Shown: positions 25,154 to 32,489 of the stretch, piece after piece
How positions within the stretch are numbered: position 1 is the first letter of the stretch
Layout of the letters: every line of letters starts with the position of its first letter
Assembly: GCF_900115295.1 (NCBI RefSeq)
Contig: NZ_FOVZ01000003.1
Span: forward strand, 62,001 to 126,000
Reading direction: 5' to 3'
DNA from: Sphingomonas sp. OK281
GTDB taxonomy: Bacteria; Pseudomonadota; Alphaproteobacteria; Sphingomonadales; Sphingomonadaceae
Length of the DNA stretch: 64,000 nucleotides
Position numbers and translations under genes: made by a program
Notes under the pieces: generated by a model
What the model was told of the DNA's origin: nothing
Seen by the model: only the letters and a program-made list of their open reading frames with translations
The model's database searches: none

Positions 25154-26425
25154 GTGGGATGCACCGTCGTCATCGGCGGCGGTGCGGCCGGTATTGCTGC
25201 GGCAAGAACGCTGCATGATGCGGGACATGAAGTTCTGCTGATCGAGGCCAGCGACCGTCTAGGTGGCCGGGCCCACAGTCTCCCCCTCTCCTCCTTGTTC
25301 CCCCGCGAAGGCGGGGGCCCAGACTGGACCCCCGCCTTCGCGGGGGGACATGTCGACGCAGGTTGCGGCTGGCTACACTCGGCCCAGCGCAATCCTTGGA
25401 CCGAGATTGCTAAGGCGTCCGGCTTCACCGTCGACCGCTCGGACGCAACCTGGCGGACACAATGGTGCGACCTCGGCTTCCCGCCCGACGACCAGGCTGC
25501 ATCCGCCGACGCCTACCTAGCCTGGAACGAGCGAGCCCTCGACGCCATCGAAGGCCCCGACCGCCCCCTCTCCGACTTCATCGCTCCCAACGACACATGG
25601 CGCCCGAAGATCGACGCGATCTCCGGCTACGCCAACGGCGCGAACCTCACGCAAGTCTCGCTCCACGACTGGGCGGCCTACGAAGAAGCCGCGACCGACG
25701 ACAACTGGACGGTCAAGGAAGGCTACGGCACGCTCGTCGCCAGCCACGCTGCCGGTCTGAACATCCGCCTATCGACCCCGGTAACGCGCATCGATCATAG
25801 CGGCCGCCGCCTCAAGCTCGACACCCCCGCCGGCACGATCGAGGCGGACCACGTCATCGTCTGCGTCCCCACCACCGTTCTCGCCAAGTCCCAGATCGTC
25901 TTCGACCCACCGCTCTCCAACAAGCATGCCGCCGCCGCCGACCTCCCGCTCGGGCTTGCGGACAAGGTGTTCCTCCACGTCGACCGTCCCGAATGGCCGA
26001 CCAACGCGCACCTGATCGGCAACCCGTACAGCGCCTGCACCGCCAGCCACCGCCTGTCGCCGTTCGGCTGGCCGATCGTCGAAAGCTTCTTCGGCGGCGA
26101 CTGCGCGGAGATGCTGGAGGACGGCGATGCGGCACAGTTCGCGATCGACGAACTCGTCGGCCTGCTCGGCAGCGACTGGCGCAAGCGCTTCACGCCGCTG
26201 GCCGCAACCCGTTGGCGGCACGAGCCTTATATCGGCGGCAGCTACAGCCACGCGCGGATCGGGCGGGCCGGACAACGCGCTGTCCTCGCAGCGTCCGTCG
26301 ACGGCCGTATCCACTTCGCGGGCGAAGCGTGCCACGCGTTCGACTTCTCCACCGCGCACGGCGCGTACGAAACCGGCGTGACCGCAGCCCGCGCGGTCAT
26401 TGGCGAGGCCGCGACGATCGCATAA
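25154..26425 (+). CDS. FAD-dependent amine oxidase-like oxidoreductase (carries an in-frame repeat)
   Basis: A 423-residue flavoprotein of the amine oxidase/protoporphyrinogen oxidase superfamily. Dinucleotide fold VVIGGGAAGIAAARTL at the N-terminus, the ERLGGR-like motif ASDRLGGRA, and the C-terminal FAD motif IHFAGEACHAFDFSTAHGAYETG. The start is a GTG at 25154, one base after the rpoH stop, suggesting read-through coupling. Residues about 48-66 are encoded by a family B palindromic repeat between LGGRAHSL and HVDAGCGWLHS, a loop that is normally short. The substrate is unknown, a polyamine or similar amine at best. Confidence 0.87.
   Translation: MGCTVVIGGGAAGIAAARTLHDAGHEVLLIEASDRLGGRAHSLPLSSLFPREGGGPDWTPAFAGGHVDAGCGWLHSAQRNPWTEIAKASGFTVDRSDATWRTQWCDLGFPPDDQAASADAYLAWNERALDAIEGPDRPLSDFIAPNDTWRPKIDAISGYANGANLTQVSLHDWAAYEEAATDDNWTVKEGYGTLVASHAAGLNIRLSTPVTRIDHSGRRLKLDTPAGTIEADHVIVCVPTTVLAKSQIVFDPPLSNKHAAAADLPLGLADKVFLHVDRPEWPTNAHLIGNPYSACTASHRLSPFGWPIVESFFGGDCAEMLEDGDAAQFAIDELVGLLGSDWRKRFTPLAATRWRHEPYIGGSYSHARIGRAGQRAVLAASVDGRIHFAGEACHAFDFSTAHGAYETGVTAARAVIGEAATIA
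25297..25350. repeat. Family B repeat inside the FAD oxidoreductase gene
   Basis: Arms GTTCCCCCGCGAAGGCGGGG and the inverse CCCCGCCTTCGCGGGGGGAC flank CCCAGACTGG. The element is about 54 bases, a multiple of three, without an in-frame stop, and translates as FPREGGGPDWTPAFAGG. The closest copies in the window are at 44759 and 47634, both intergenic. Confidence 0.9.
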
Positions 26426-26434
26426 GGAGCGGCG

Positions 26435-27106
26435 ATGGGCCTTATCCGCATTGCCGCCAAGATCGTCTTCGCCTTCGTCCTGATCACGGTCGCGTGGGTC
26501 GGCATCTACCGCTTCGTGCCGGTGCCGTTCACCTGGACGATGATGGGCGACGTCATCAACGGCCACGGCGTCACGAAGGACTGGATGCCGCTGTCGGAGA
26601 TGGACCCGGACATGGCGCGCGCGGCGATCGCCGGGGAGGATTCGCGATTCTGTTCGCATCATGGCTTCGATTTCAAGGCGATGGCGGGGGCGGCGGCGCG
26701 TAATGCGCAGGGCGGGCGGATCCGCGGCGGCTCGACGATCAGCCAGCAGACCGCGAAAAACGCGTTCCTGTTTCAGGGCGGCGGCTATGTGCGGAAGGCG
26801 TTCGAGGCGTATTTCACCGTGCTGATCGAGACGCTGTGGGGGAAGCGGCGGATCATGGAAGTGTATCTCAACATCGCCGAGACGGGGATCGGGACGTACG
26901 GCGCGAACGCGGGGGCTATTCGGTACTTCAACCACGATGCTTCGCGGCTGTCGCCGATGGAGGCGGGGCGGATTGCCGCTGTTTTGCCGTTGCCGAAGAA
27001 GCGGGCTGCGATCGATCCTCATGGGTTTGTGCGGAAGCATGGGAATACGTTGTCGCGACGGGTTTCGGTGGTGCGGAACGATGGGTTGGATAGCTGTCTG
27101 CGGTGA
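26435..27106 (+). CDS. mtgA: Monofunctional peptidoglycan glycosyltransferase
   Basis: A 223-residue GT51 enzyme polymerising lipid II into glycan strands. One N-terminal membrane helix (about 7-27) anchors it. The catalytic motifs AGEDSRFCSHHGFD (first Glu), RGGSTISQQTAKN and RRIMEVYLNIAETG (second Glu region) are complete. No transpeptidase domain. AAGGAG lies 5 bases before the ATG. It follows the FAD oxidoreductase by 9 bases, so rpoH, the oxidoreductase and mtgA probably share a transcript. Confidence 0.92.
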   Translation: MGLIRIAAKIVFAFVLITVAWVGIYRFVPVPFTWTMMGDVINGHGVTKDWMPLSEMDPDMARAAIAGEDSRFCSHHGFDFKAMAGAAARNAQGGRIRGGSTISQQTAKNAFLFQGGGYVRKAFEAYFTVLIETLWGKRRIMEVYLNIAETGIGTYGANAGAIRYFNHDASRLSPMEAGRIAAVLPLPKKRAAIDPHGFVRKHGNTLSRRVSVVRNDGLDSCLR

Positions 27107-27134
27107 GGGCCAACAAGACCGCCAGCTAAAGTCG

Positions 27135-27238
27135 CCACCCCGGCGAAGGCCGGGGGCCAGTTGGAAAGGTGCTCGTGACGACCGCCACGTCGAGTTATCA
27201 CCGTTCCCCAACTGGGCCCCGGCCTTCGCCGGGGTGGT
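27135..27238. repeat. GC-rich palindromic repeat, family B variant
   Basis: CCACCCCGGCGAAGGCCGGG with GGCCAGTTGG, mirrored by CCAACTGGGCCCCGGCC and TTCGCCGGGGTGG. The same variant recurs at 40825. It lies downstream of mtgA. Confidence 0.82.
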
Positions 27239-27270
27239 GCCAAATCTCTGCTCTTGCTCCAAGGCCCTAT

Positions 27271-27330
27271 GTTCTCCCGCCGAGGCGGGAGCCCAGCGTG
27301 TGTCCCCGCCTTCGCGGGGACACACGCTGG
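27271..27330. repeat. Family B repeat with long perfect hairpin
   Basis: GTTCTCCCGCCGAGGCGGGA is followed by a hairpin at 27295-27328: a 15-base perfect stem (AGCGTGTGTCCCCGC against its inverse) with a CTTC tetraloop. It ends one base before the stop of the small membrane protein gene and could stop transcripts from both sides. Confidence 0.8.
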
Positions 27331-27331
27331 T

Positions 27332-27574
27332 TTACTGCGTGGACTTCTCGACCGCGTCGCCAGCCTTGTCGGCTGCACTGCCGACGCTCTTCGCCGCTGA
27401 TGTAATCGCGGCGTCCTTGCTGTTCTGTGCGCCCTGGCGGCTGAACAGGTAATAGCCGCCGATCAGGACCGCGATCAGCAGGACGATGCCGATCAGCATG
27501 CCGCTACCGCCGCCGCGGCGTTCGATGATCGTGGTGTGGGTGGTCGGCGTTTCGACGATGCGCTCTTCGGCCAT
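27332..27574 (-). CDS. Small single-pass membrane protein
   Basis: An 80-residue protein I cannot place in a family. Residues 1-24 are polar (MAEERIVETPTTHTTIIERRGGG), residues about 25-44 form one membrane helix (GMLIGIVLLIAVLIGGYYLF), and the C-terminal 35 residues are Ala/Lys/Asp rich with coiled or amphipathic character (SVGSAADKAGDAVEKSTQ). A plausible ribosome-binding site (AGGGAGAG) precedes the ATG. Probably a stress or envelope protein by composition only. Confidence 0.65.
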   Translation of the reverse strand: MAEERIVETPTTHTTIIERRGGGSGMLIGIVLLIAVLIGGYYLFSRQGAQNSKDAAITSAAKSVGSAADKAGDAVEKSTQ

Positions 27575-27654
27575 TTTGACTCTCCCTGATTACTGAAGAG
27601 CGCAACGCCGACCGAAGAACGATTGTTCCCGTGCCGAAACGAACCCGATCTGGT

Positions 27655-27978
27655 TCAGAACGGCAGCTTGAAGCCCGGTGGCAGCTGCAGGCCGCTGGTC
27701 ATCTTCGACATCTCGCTGCCCGATACCGCGTCGGCCTTCGCCCGCGCGTCGTTGAAGGCGGCCGTGAGGAGGTCCTCGAGCATCTGCTTCTCGCTCACCT
27801 GCATCAGCGAATCGTCGATCGCGATGTTGATGATACGGCCCTTGGCGGACGCCTTCACCTTGACCAGACCGCCGCCGGATGCGCCCTCGACCTCGATCGT
27901 GTCGAGATTGGCCTGGGCCTTTTCCATCTCGTTCTGGACGTTCTGCGCCATGGCGAGGATTTCATCGATATTCTTCAT
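27655..27978 (-). CDS. ybaB: YbaB/EbfC nucleoid-associated protein
   Basis: A 107-residue DNA-binding protein of the YbaB/EbfC family. MKNIDEILAMAQNVQNEMEKAQANLDTIEVEGASGGGLVKVKASAKG is the typical N-terminal helix and strand set; the Met-rich C-terminus (EMSKMTSGLQLPPGFKLPF) is also typical. AAGGAG sits six bases before the ATG at 27978. The start overlaps the dnaX stop (ATGA), the classic dnaX-ybaB pair. No recR follows in the window. Confidence 0.93.
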   Translation of the reverse strand: MKNIDEILAMAQNVQNEMEKAQANLDTIEVEGASGGGLVKVKASAKGRIINIAIDDSLMQVSEKQMLEDLLTAAFNDARAKADAVSGSEMSKMTSGLQLPPGFKLPF

Positions 27979-29669
27979 GCGTTGCTCCTTTGGCCGGGCC
28001 ACGATTCGAGCTGGGCGTCGGGAAACGCTGCCACCGCGGCCTTCATGATGGGGGATTCGAGAATAGCTTGGCGCACCGCGGCGTCGGCAGCGTCCTGCGC
28101 CTCGCGCAGCGTCGGCTCACCGGGAGCGTCGACGATCGACACTTTCCACGCGGTCCGCGTCACGCTCTTCAGCAGCGTGTTGAGCTCGGCGAGCGTGTCG
28201 GCCGAGACCGGACGGCTGCCGCTGAGGACGAATTCTGGCGGCGAATAACTGACGACGCGTGCGCCGTGACGAAGACGCGCGGCGATCGCGAGGCCACCTG
28301 ATTCATCGAGCAGATCGACCAGCGCTTCGAACGTCGGCGGCAGGATCGGGCCGGTCGCGACGGGTTCGGGCGCCTTCGCAGCGGATCCAGCGTTCCAGGG
28401 CGGCGCTTCGCCGGACGGGGGTGTAGGTGGCGGCGGCGCCGTTGGTGCAGCCGCAGGGGTCGCACCGCTGGCGATCTGGCGGGCAAGCTCGCCGGGGTCG
28501 GGCAGCGTCGAGGCGTAGATCGCCCGCAGCAGCGCCATTTCCGCGGCCTCAATTGGCAGCGCGGCCTTCGCGACCTCGTCATGGCCCTTGAGGAACAGCT
28601 GCCACAGGCGGTGCAACGCGGGATAGCCCAGCGATGCCGCCCATTCCTCGCGTGCCGCACGCTCCTCCATCGGCTGCGCGGCGTCCGCCGGCGTGCCGAC
28701 CTTCGTCAGCGTGATGCCGTGGATGGTTTCGAGCAGCGAGCGGAGCACCGACAGCGGGTCGACGCCGTAATCATATTGCCGGCGCATGGAGGCGAGCGCC
28801 CCTGCCCCGTCGCCGGCGAGGATCAGCGTCAGCAGGTCACGCACCGCACCGCGGTCCGACAGGCCGAGCATCTGGCGGACCGCATCGGCCGTCACGCCGC
28901 CGCCTTCGAGCCCGGCGTGCGCGATCGCCTGGTCGAGGATCGACAGGCCGTCGCGCGCCGAGCCTTCCGCGGCGCGGGCGATCAGCATCAGCGCCTCGGG
29001 ATCGGCGGTGACGCCCTCTTCGGTCGACACCCAGGCGAAGTGCTTGGCGAGCTGTTCGGCGGAGATGCGGCGCAGGTCGAATCGCTGGCAGCGCGAGAGG
29101 ACCGTCACCGGGACCTTGTTCACTTCGGTGGTCGCGAACAGGAATTTCACATGGGGTGGCGGTTCCTCCAGCGTCTTCAGCAGCGCGTTGAACGCGTTCT
29201 TCGACAGCATGTGGACTTCGTCGATGATGTAGATCTTGAAGCGCGCGGTGACCGCCGAATAGCGTGACGCGTCGATGATCTCGCGGACGTCGTCGACACC
29301 GGTATGGCTGGCGGCGTCCATCTCGATCACGTCGATATGGCGGCCCTCGGCGATCGCGCGGCAGGGTTCGCAGACGCCGCAGGGGTCGATCGTCGGGCCA
29401 CCGTCGCCGTCGGGGCCGATGCAGTTGAGGGCCTTGGCGATGAGGCGCGCGGTCGAGGTCTTGCCCACGCCGCGGACGCCGGTCATCAGGAAGGCGTGCG
29501 CGAGCCGGTCGCGCTTGATCGCGTTGCCGAGCGTCTGGACCATCGCGTCCTGCCCGATCAGCTCGGAAAAGGTCTGCGGACGGTATTTGCGCGCGAGTAC
29601 GCGGTAGGCGGGGGCGTCCGGTGCTTTGGCCGGCTGCGGGGGTTCGCCAAGGTCGAAGGAATCTGACAT
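27975..29669 (-). CDS. dnaX: DNA polymerase III subunit gamma/tau
   Basis: The clamp-loader ATPase, 564 residues from MSDSFDLGE (ATG at 29669; an ATG at 29681 is the alternative). RVLARKYRPQTFSELIGQ, Walker A TGVRGVGKTSTARLIAKALNC, zinc-module Cys in CGVCEPC, DEVHMLSKNAFNALLKTLEEPP and SRCQRFDLRR are all present. A Pro/Ala-rich linker (about 400-440) leads to the tau-specific C-terminal region that contacts the polymerase and helicase. No obvious slippery A-run for a programmed frameshift was found. Confidence 0.94.
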   Translation of the reverse strand: MSDSFDLGEPPQPAKAPDAPAYRVLARKYRPQTFSELIGQDAMVQTLGNAIKRDRLAHAFLMTGVRGVGKTSTARLIAKALNCIGPDGDGGPTIDPCGVCEPCRAIAEGRHIDVIEMDAASHTGVDDVREIIDASRYSAVTARFKIYIIDEVHMLSKNAFNALLKTLEEPPPHVKFLFATTEVNKVPVTVLSRCQRFDLRRISAEQLAKHFAWVSTEEGVTADPEALMLIARAAEGSARDGLSILDQAIAHAGLEGGGVTADAVRQMLGLSDRGAVRDLLTLILAGDGAGALASMRRQYDYGVDPLSVLRSLLETIHGITLTKVGTPADAAQPMEERAAREEWAASLGYPALHRLWQLFLKGHDEVAKAALPIEAAEMALLRAIYASTLPDPGELARQIASGATPAAAPTAPPPPTPPSGEAPPWNAGSAAKAPEPVATGPILPPTFEALVDLLDESGGLAIAARLRHGARVVSYSPPEFVLSGSRPVSADTLAELNTLLKSVTRTAWKVSIVDAPGEPTLREAQDAADAAVRQAILESPIMKAAVAAFPDAQLESWPGQRSNA

Positions 29670-29931
29670 TGCGGCCGTCATAGCGGGTGCTGCGCGCGCT
29701 GTCGAAGGGGAGTGAAGTGCAGGAAGTGCAGACGCTGGGAAGGGTCTGCACTTCGCTCGCCGGATGGGTAACGGAGGATTGGCGCGGGGCTGTTTATGGG
29801 AGGCGTGCGGGGCATGCGCCGATCTTGGCACAGCGTTGCGCCGTAGGACAATGATTCGGAACGTTTCGGGAACGCGTAGGGCCGTAATATGTTTTGCGGG
29901 CTACGAGATCAGGAGAAGGTTGGAAGTGCGC
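29670..29931. other. Intergenic region between dnaX and the SRP RNA gene
   Basis: About 260 bases without a credible gene. It holds the palindrome at 29723-29754 and the presumed dnaX promoter, which I could not pinpoint. The right part (GTAATATG, GGAGAAGG) is not coding on either strand by composition. Confidence 0.5.
29723..29754. promoter_or_regulatory. Perfect palindrome upstream of dnaX
   Basis: GAAGTGCAGAC, a 10-base spacer, then GTCTGCACTTC: an 11-base perfect inverted repeat. A direct copy of GAAGTGCAG lies immediately to the left (29714-29722). It lies 54 bases upstream of the dnaX ATG, placing it in the promoter or leader. It could be an operator or an RNA hairpin. Confidence 0.55.
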
Positions 29932-29999
29932 TGCGGCTGAGCCGCATCGTCAGACGGCGCTTTGCGCCGCTGGCCGCGCTCATGCCAGTCTTCTGGCAT
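29932..29999 (-). terminator. Three tandem hairpins downstream of the SRP RNA
   Basis: Read on the minus strand, the DNA after the SRP RNA folds into three consecutive perfect hairpins: ATGCCAG/CTGGCAT (29982-29999), CGGCGC/GCGCCG (29955-29969) and TGCGGC/GCCGCA (29932-29946). They probably end or process the RNA; there is no U-run. Confidence 0.5.
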
Positions 30000-30002
30000 T
30001 CG

Positions 30003-30100
30003 CGGTGGGAGCCGGGACGACCCGTGGCTGGGTCGTTGTGGCTGCTTCCTTCCGGATCTGACCAAGTTGGCGACGACCACGTCCGCCCGACTCCCGCGGC
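30003..30100 (-). ncRNA. ffs: Signal recognition particle RNA (4.5S, small bacterial type)
   Basis: The minus strand reads GGTCAGATCCGGAAGGAAGC followed by AGCC, the conserved domain IV core with the GGAA tetraloop and the asymmetric loop bound by Ffh. The flanks pair as a long hairpin: GGGAG and CGGG at the 5' side with CCCGG and CTCCC at the 3' side, about 95 bases in total, right for a 4.5S-type RNA. It lies upstream of dnaX, a common bacterial location. Exact ends are estimated from the base pairing. Confidence 0.92.
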
Positions 30101-30169
30101 GCATATGGCGGGGTCGGGCGGGATGATCAAGCCGCTTTAATACGAGCGCCCTGACTTAGCGGCCCTGAT

Positions 30170-30409
30170 TTAGCGGTTGTAGCGGACCGTGCGGCAGACG
30201 CGCTGGCGGTGATGGTTGCGGTACACGTTGCGGCAGACCTGACGCGTGCGGACGACGTGGCGACGGTAGCCGGGACGGCGATCGGTGTGGCGGACGACGG
30301 TGCGCTCATGGACGACCGTGCGCTGGGCCGATGCCTCGGCGGCGATGCCGACGGGGGCAAGCCCGGTCAGCGCGACAAGACCGGCGGCGGCGAGCGTGAA
30401 CAACTTCAT
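30170..30409 (-). CDS. Small cationic secreted protein
   Basis: A 79-residue protein with a signal peptide (MKLFTLAAAGLVALTGLAP to ASAQ, about residues 1-29) and a short mature part rich in Arg, His, Val and Tyr with two Cys (QVCRNVY, QRVCRTV) that could form a disulphide. The mature region is strongly basic. AGGAG lies six bases before the ATG. It resembles other short periplasmic Arg/His-rich proteins of sphingomonads, but I know no function. It is followed upstream by a second protein of similar build. Confidence 0.7.
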   Translation of the reverse strand: MKLFTLAAAGLVALTGLAPVGIAAEASAQRTVVHERTVVRHTDRRPGYRRHVVRTRQVCRNVYRNHHRQRVCRTVRYNR

Positions 30410-30488
30410 GATATTCTCCTGCTGGGGCGGGCCCTAAAGACCCTGCAACCTATGTTAACAAACCAACTTCGGTCGTTACGGTTCCGTA

Positions 30489-30815
30489 TCAGCGGTGGAA
30501 ACACCGGCGAACCGGGCCGTAATAGCCACGTTCGATCCGGCAGACGACACGCGACCGGCCGTATCCACGTGGGCCGCGATACCCGTAACCGCCCCGATAG
30601 CCGCCCCGATAGCCGTCGTCGTATCCGCGGTAGCCGCGGCGGGGGCCGTCCCAGCGGCGTCCGTCGTGCCAGCCACGATCGCCACCACGCGGACCATGCC
30701 AGCCGGGGCCGCCACGCGGGCCGTCCCAGCCGTAGCGCTGCGCATCGGCGGGGGCTGCGGCGAACAGCGTTCCGGTGGCAAGCGCGCCGGCGGCGAACAA
30801 GGCGATGATCTTCAT
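30489..30815 (-). CDS. Small Gly/Arg/Tyr-rich secreted protein
   Basis: A 108-residue protein with a signal peptide (MKIIALFAAGALATGTLFAAAPADA) and a mature part built of loosely repeated G-R-Y/W units (RGYRGYDDGYRGGYRGGYGYRGPRGYGR), ending with two Cys (VVCRIERGYYGPVRRCFHR). The C-terminal C-x(n)-RRC pattern is like that of its downstream neighbour. GAGGAG precedes the ATG. Probably periplasmic or surface attached; function unknown. Confidence 0.7.
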   Translation of the reverse strand: MKIIALFAAGALATGTLFAAAPADAQRYGWDGPRGGPGWHGPRGGDRGWHDGRRWDGPRRGYRGYDDGYRGGYRGGYGYRGPRGYGRSRVVCRIERGYYGPVRRCFHR

Positions 30816-30924
30816 GTTGGATACTCCTCTCAGGCCCCGTACACTGGGGCGATGGAAGGATAATCGGCTTTGCGCCGTGCACGTTCCCTGAACCGGCCGT
30901 TGTCATCCTGTAAGTTTTGCTGAC

Positions 30925-31236
30925 CTAACCGGGGATCCGCACGGTCAGTCCATCGAGCGCCCCTGTGAGGTGGATCTGGCAGGCGAGCCGGCTGGTCCGC
31001 GTTGCGTTATGCGCGAGATCGAGCATGTCCTCCTCGTCGGCGCTCGCCGGGGGGAGGCGCGCGAAATCGGCGGGGTCGACGATGACATGGCAGGTCGCGC
31101 AGGACAGCTGGCCTTCGCAGGTGCCTTCGAGCGGCTGATCATGCGTCTGCGCGACGTCGAGCAGGCGGTCGCCCACGGTCGCGGCGGCGCTGGTGATCGT
31201 GCCATCGCGCGCGATGAAGCGGACGATCATGGCCAT
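30925..31236 (-). CDS. fdx: [2Fe-2S] ferredoxin
   Basis: A 103-residue adrenodoxin-type ferredoxin. Cluster Cys are C40, C46 and C49 (GTCEGQLSCATCH) and C86 (RLACQI). An ATG at 31230 (two codons in) would give the usual 4-base overlap with the cysteine desulfurase stop; the ATG at 31236 overlaps by 10. Its position after two cysteine desulfurases suggests electron delivery to iron-sulfur cluster assembly, as in isc operons. Confidence 0.9.
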   Translation of the reverse strand: MAMIVRFIARDGTITSAAATVGDRLLDVAQTHDQPLEGTCEGQLSCATCHVIVDPADFARLPPASADEEDMLDLAHNATRTSRLACQIHLTGALDGLTVRIPG

Positions 31237-32489
31237 TGCGCCTTGGCTGCGGCGACGATCGCATCGATCGCGTCGCGGAGTTCGGTTTCGCCCGTGTAGC
31301 GGCCGAAGCCGAGGCGGATGCTGGAGCGCGCCTGCGCTTCGGTGAGGCCAATCGCGCGGAGCACGTGGCTGGAACGGCCCGATCCGCTGGCGCAGGCGGA
31401 CCCCGCGGAGAACGCGATATCGCGCAGGTCGGACATCAGGCGGTTCACGTCGAGGCCTTCGCGGCGGATGTTGAGGTTGCCGTGATAGCGGGGGTCGATG
31501 GCGCCGTTGATCGTCCAGTCAGGGCCGAGACGGTCAAGCGCCAGCGTCCAGAGGCGGTCGACATGCGCCGCATCATGCTCCTTGCGATCCGCCATGAGTT
31601 GCGCGGCAATGCCGAAGCCTGCGCAAAGGGCGGGCGAGAGCGTGCCGGAGCGGCCGGGGGCTTCCTGCCCGCCGCCATGCATCAGCGGGGCGAGGTCGAC
31701 GCCTTCGCGGATCCAGAGCGCGCCGATGCCCTTGGGGCCGTGGATCTTGTGCGCGGAGATGGCGATCAGGTCGACGGTGTCGGGAACGGTCACGCGACCA
31801 TAGCCTTGGACCGCGTCGCAGAGCATCAACGCGCCGGCTGCATGGGCGATTTCGGCGAGCGCGGCGATCGGTTGCGTGACGCCGATCTCGTTGTTGACGA
31901 GCATCGCGGCGACGAGGCCGGTGCCGGGTTGGAGTGCGGCACGGGGTGTGTCGGGGTCGACTGGCGAGGGTCGACATTCAACTTCCCCCCTCCCTGGGAG
32001 GGAGGGGTTGGGGGTGGGTTGGCCAGTTTTTGCCGCCGACGTTCGATCATACGCAAGCCGACCCACCCCCGACCCCTCCCTTTCAGGGAGGGGAGAAGAG
32101 TCGGGCTGGCTACCGGCACGTCTAATGTCGCTCCACAATAGGCCGTCTACGTTGACTGGGAGGATCGTGACGGGGCGTCCCCTCGTGCCTTCCGCTGCGG
32201 CCGTGTCGAGTACCGCGGCATGTTCGGTAGCGAGCGTCACGATCGGGCCGGTCGTGCCCTTGATCGCCCAGTTGAGCGCCTCGGTCGCGCCGCTGGTGAA
32301 GGCGACGCGACCGCCGGGGGGAAGCAGCGCGGCCACCTGGTCGCGCGCGACTTCGACCGCGGCTTTGGCGCGGCGGCCCTCGCGGTGCGGGGAGTGCGGG
32401 TTGGCGTGCTGCGATTCGAGCCAGGGGAGCATCGCGGCAAGCGCTTCGGGTGCGAGCGGGGTGGTCGCCTGGTAGTCGAGATAGGTCAT
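31227..32489 (-). CDS. Cysteine desulfurase (carries an in-frame repeat)
   Basis: A 420-residue class V PLP enzyme of the IscS/NifS type that takes sulfur from cysteine. PLP Lys is K248 in SAHKIHGPKG; the sulfur-carrying Cys is C366 in SACASGSGRSSHVLRA. Residues about 132-169 are encoded by a family A palindromic repeat, inserted between NVDGLLW and GTGLVAAMLVNNEIG, a surface connection in this fold. Without it the length would match typical 380-residue members. Coupled by ATGA to the upstream desulfurase and to the downstream ferredoxin. Confidence 0.88.
   Translation of the reverse strand: MTYLDYQATTPLAPEALAAMLPWLESQHANPHSPHREGRRAKAAVEVARDQVAALLPPGGRVAFTSGATEALNWAIKGTTGPIVTLATEHAAVLDTAAAEGTRGRPVTILPVNVDGLLWSDIRRAGSQPDSSPLPEREGSGVGRLAYDRTSAAKTGQPTPNPSLPGRGEVECRPSPVDPDTPRAALQPGTGLVAAMLVNNEIGVTQPIAALAEIAHAAGALMLCDAVQGYGRVTVPDTVDLIAISAHKIHGPKGIGALWIREGVDLAPLMHGGGQEAPGRSGTLSPALCAGFGIAAQLMADRKEHDAAHVDRLWTLALDRLGPDWTINGAIDPRYHGNLNIRREGLDVNRLMSDLRDIAFSAGSACASGSGRSSHVLRAIGLTEAQARSSIRLGFGRYTGETELRDAIDAIVAAAKAQWP
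31984..32096. repeat. Family A repeat inside the cysteine desulfurase gene
   Basis: CCCCTCCCTGGGAGGGAGGGG and GGGGGTGGGT arms are mirrored by ACCCACCCCC and CCCTCCCTTTCAGGGAGGGG, the same layout as the intergenic copies at 6744 and 14206. On the coding strand it reads SPLPEREGSGVGR...PTPNPSLPGRGE without a stop. Confidence 0.9.
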
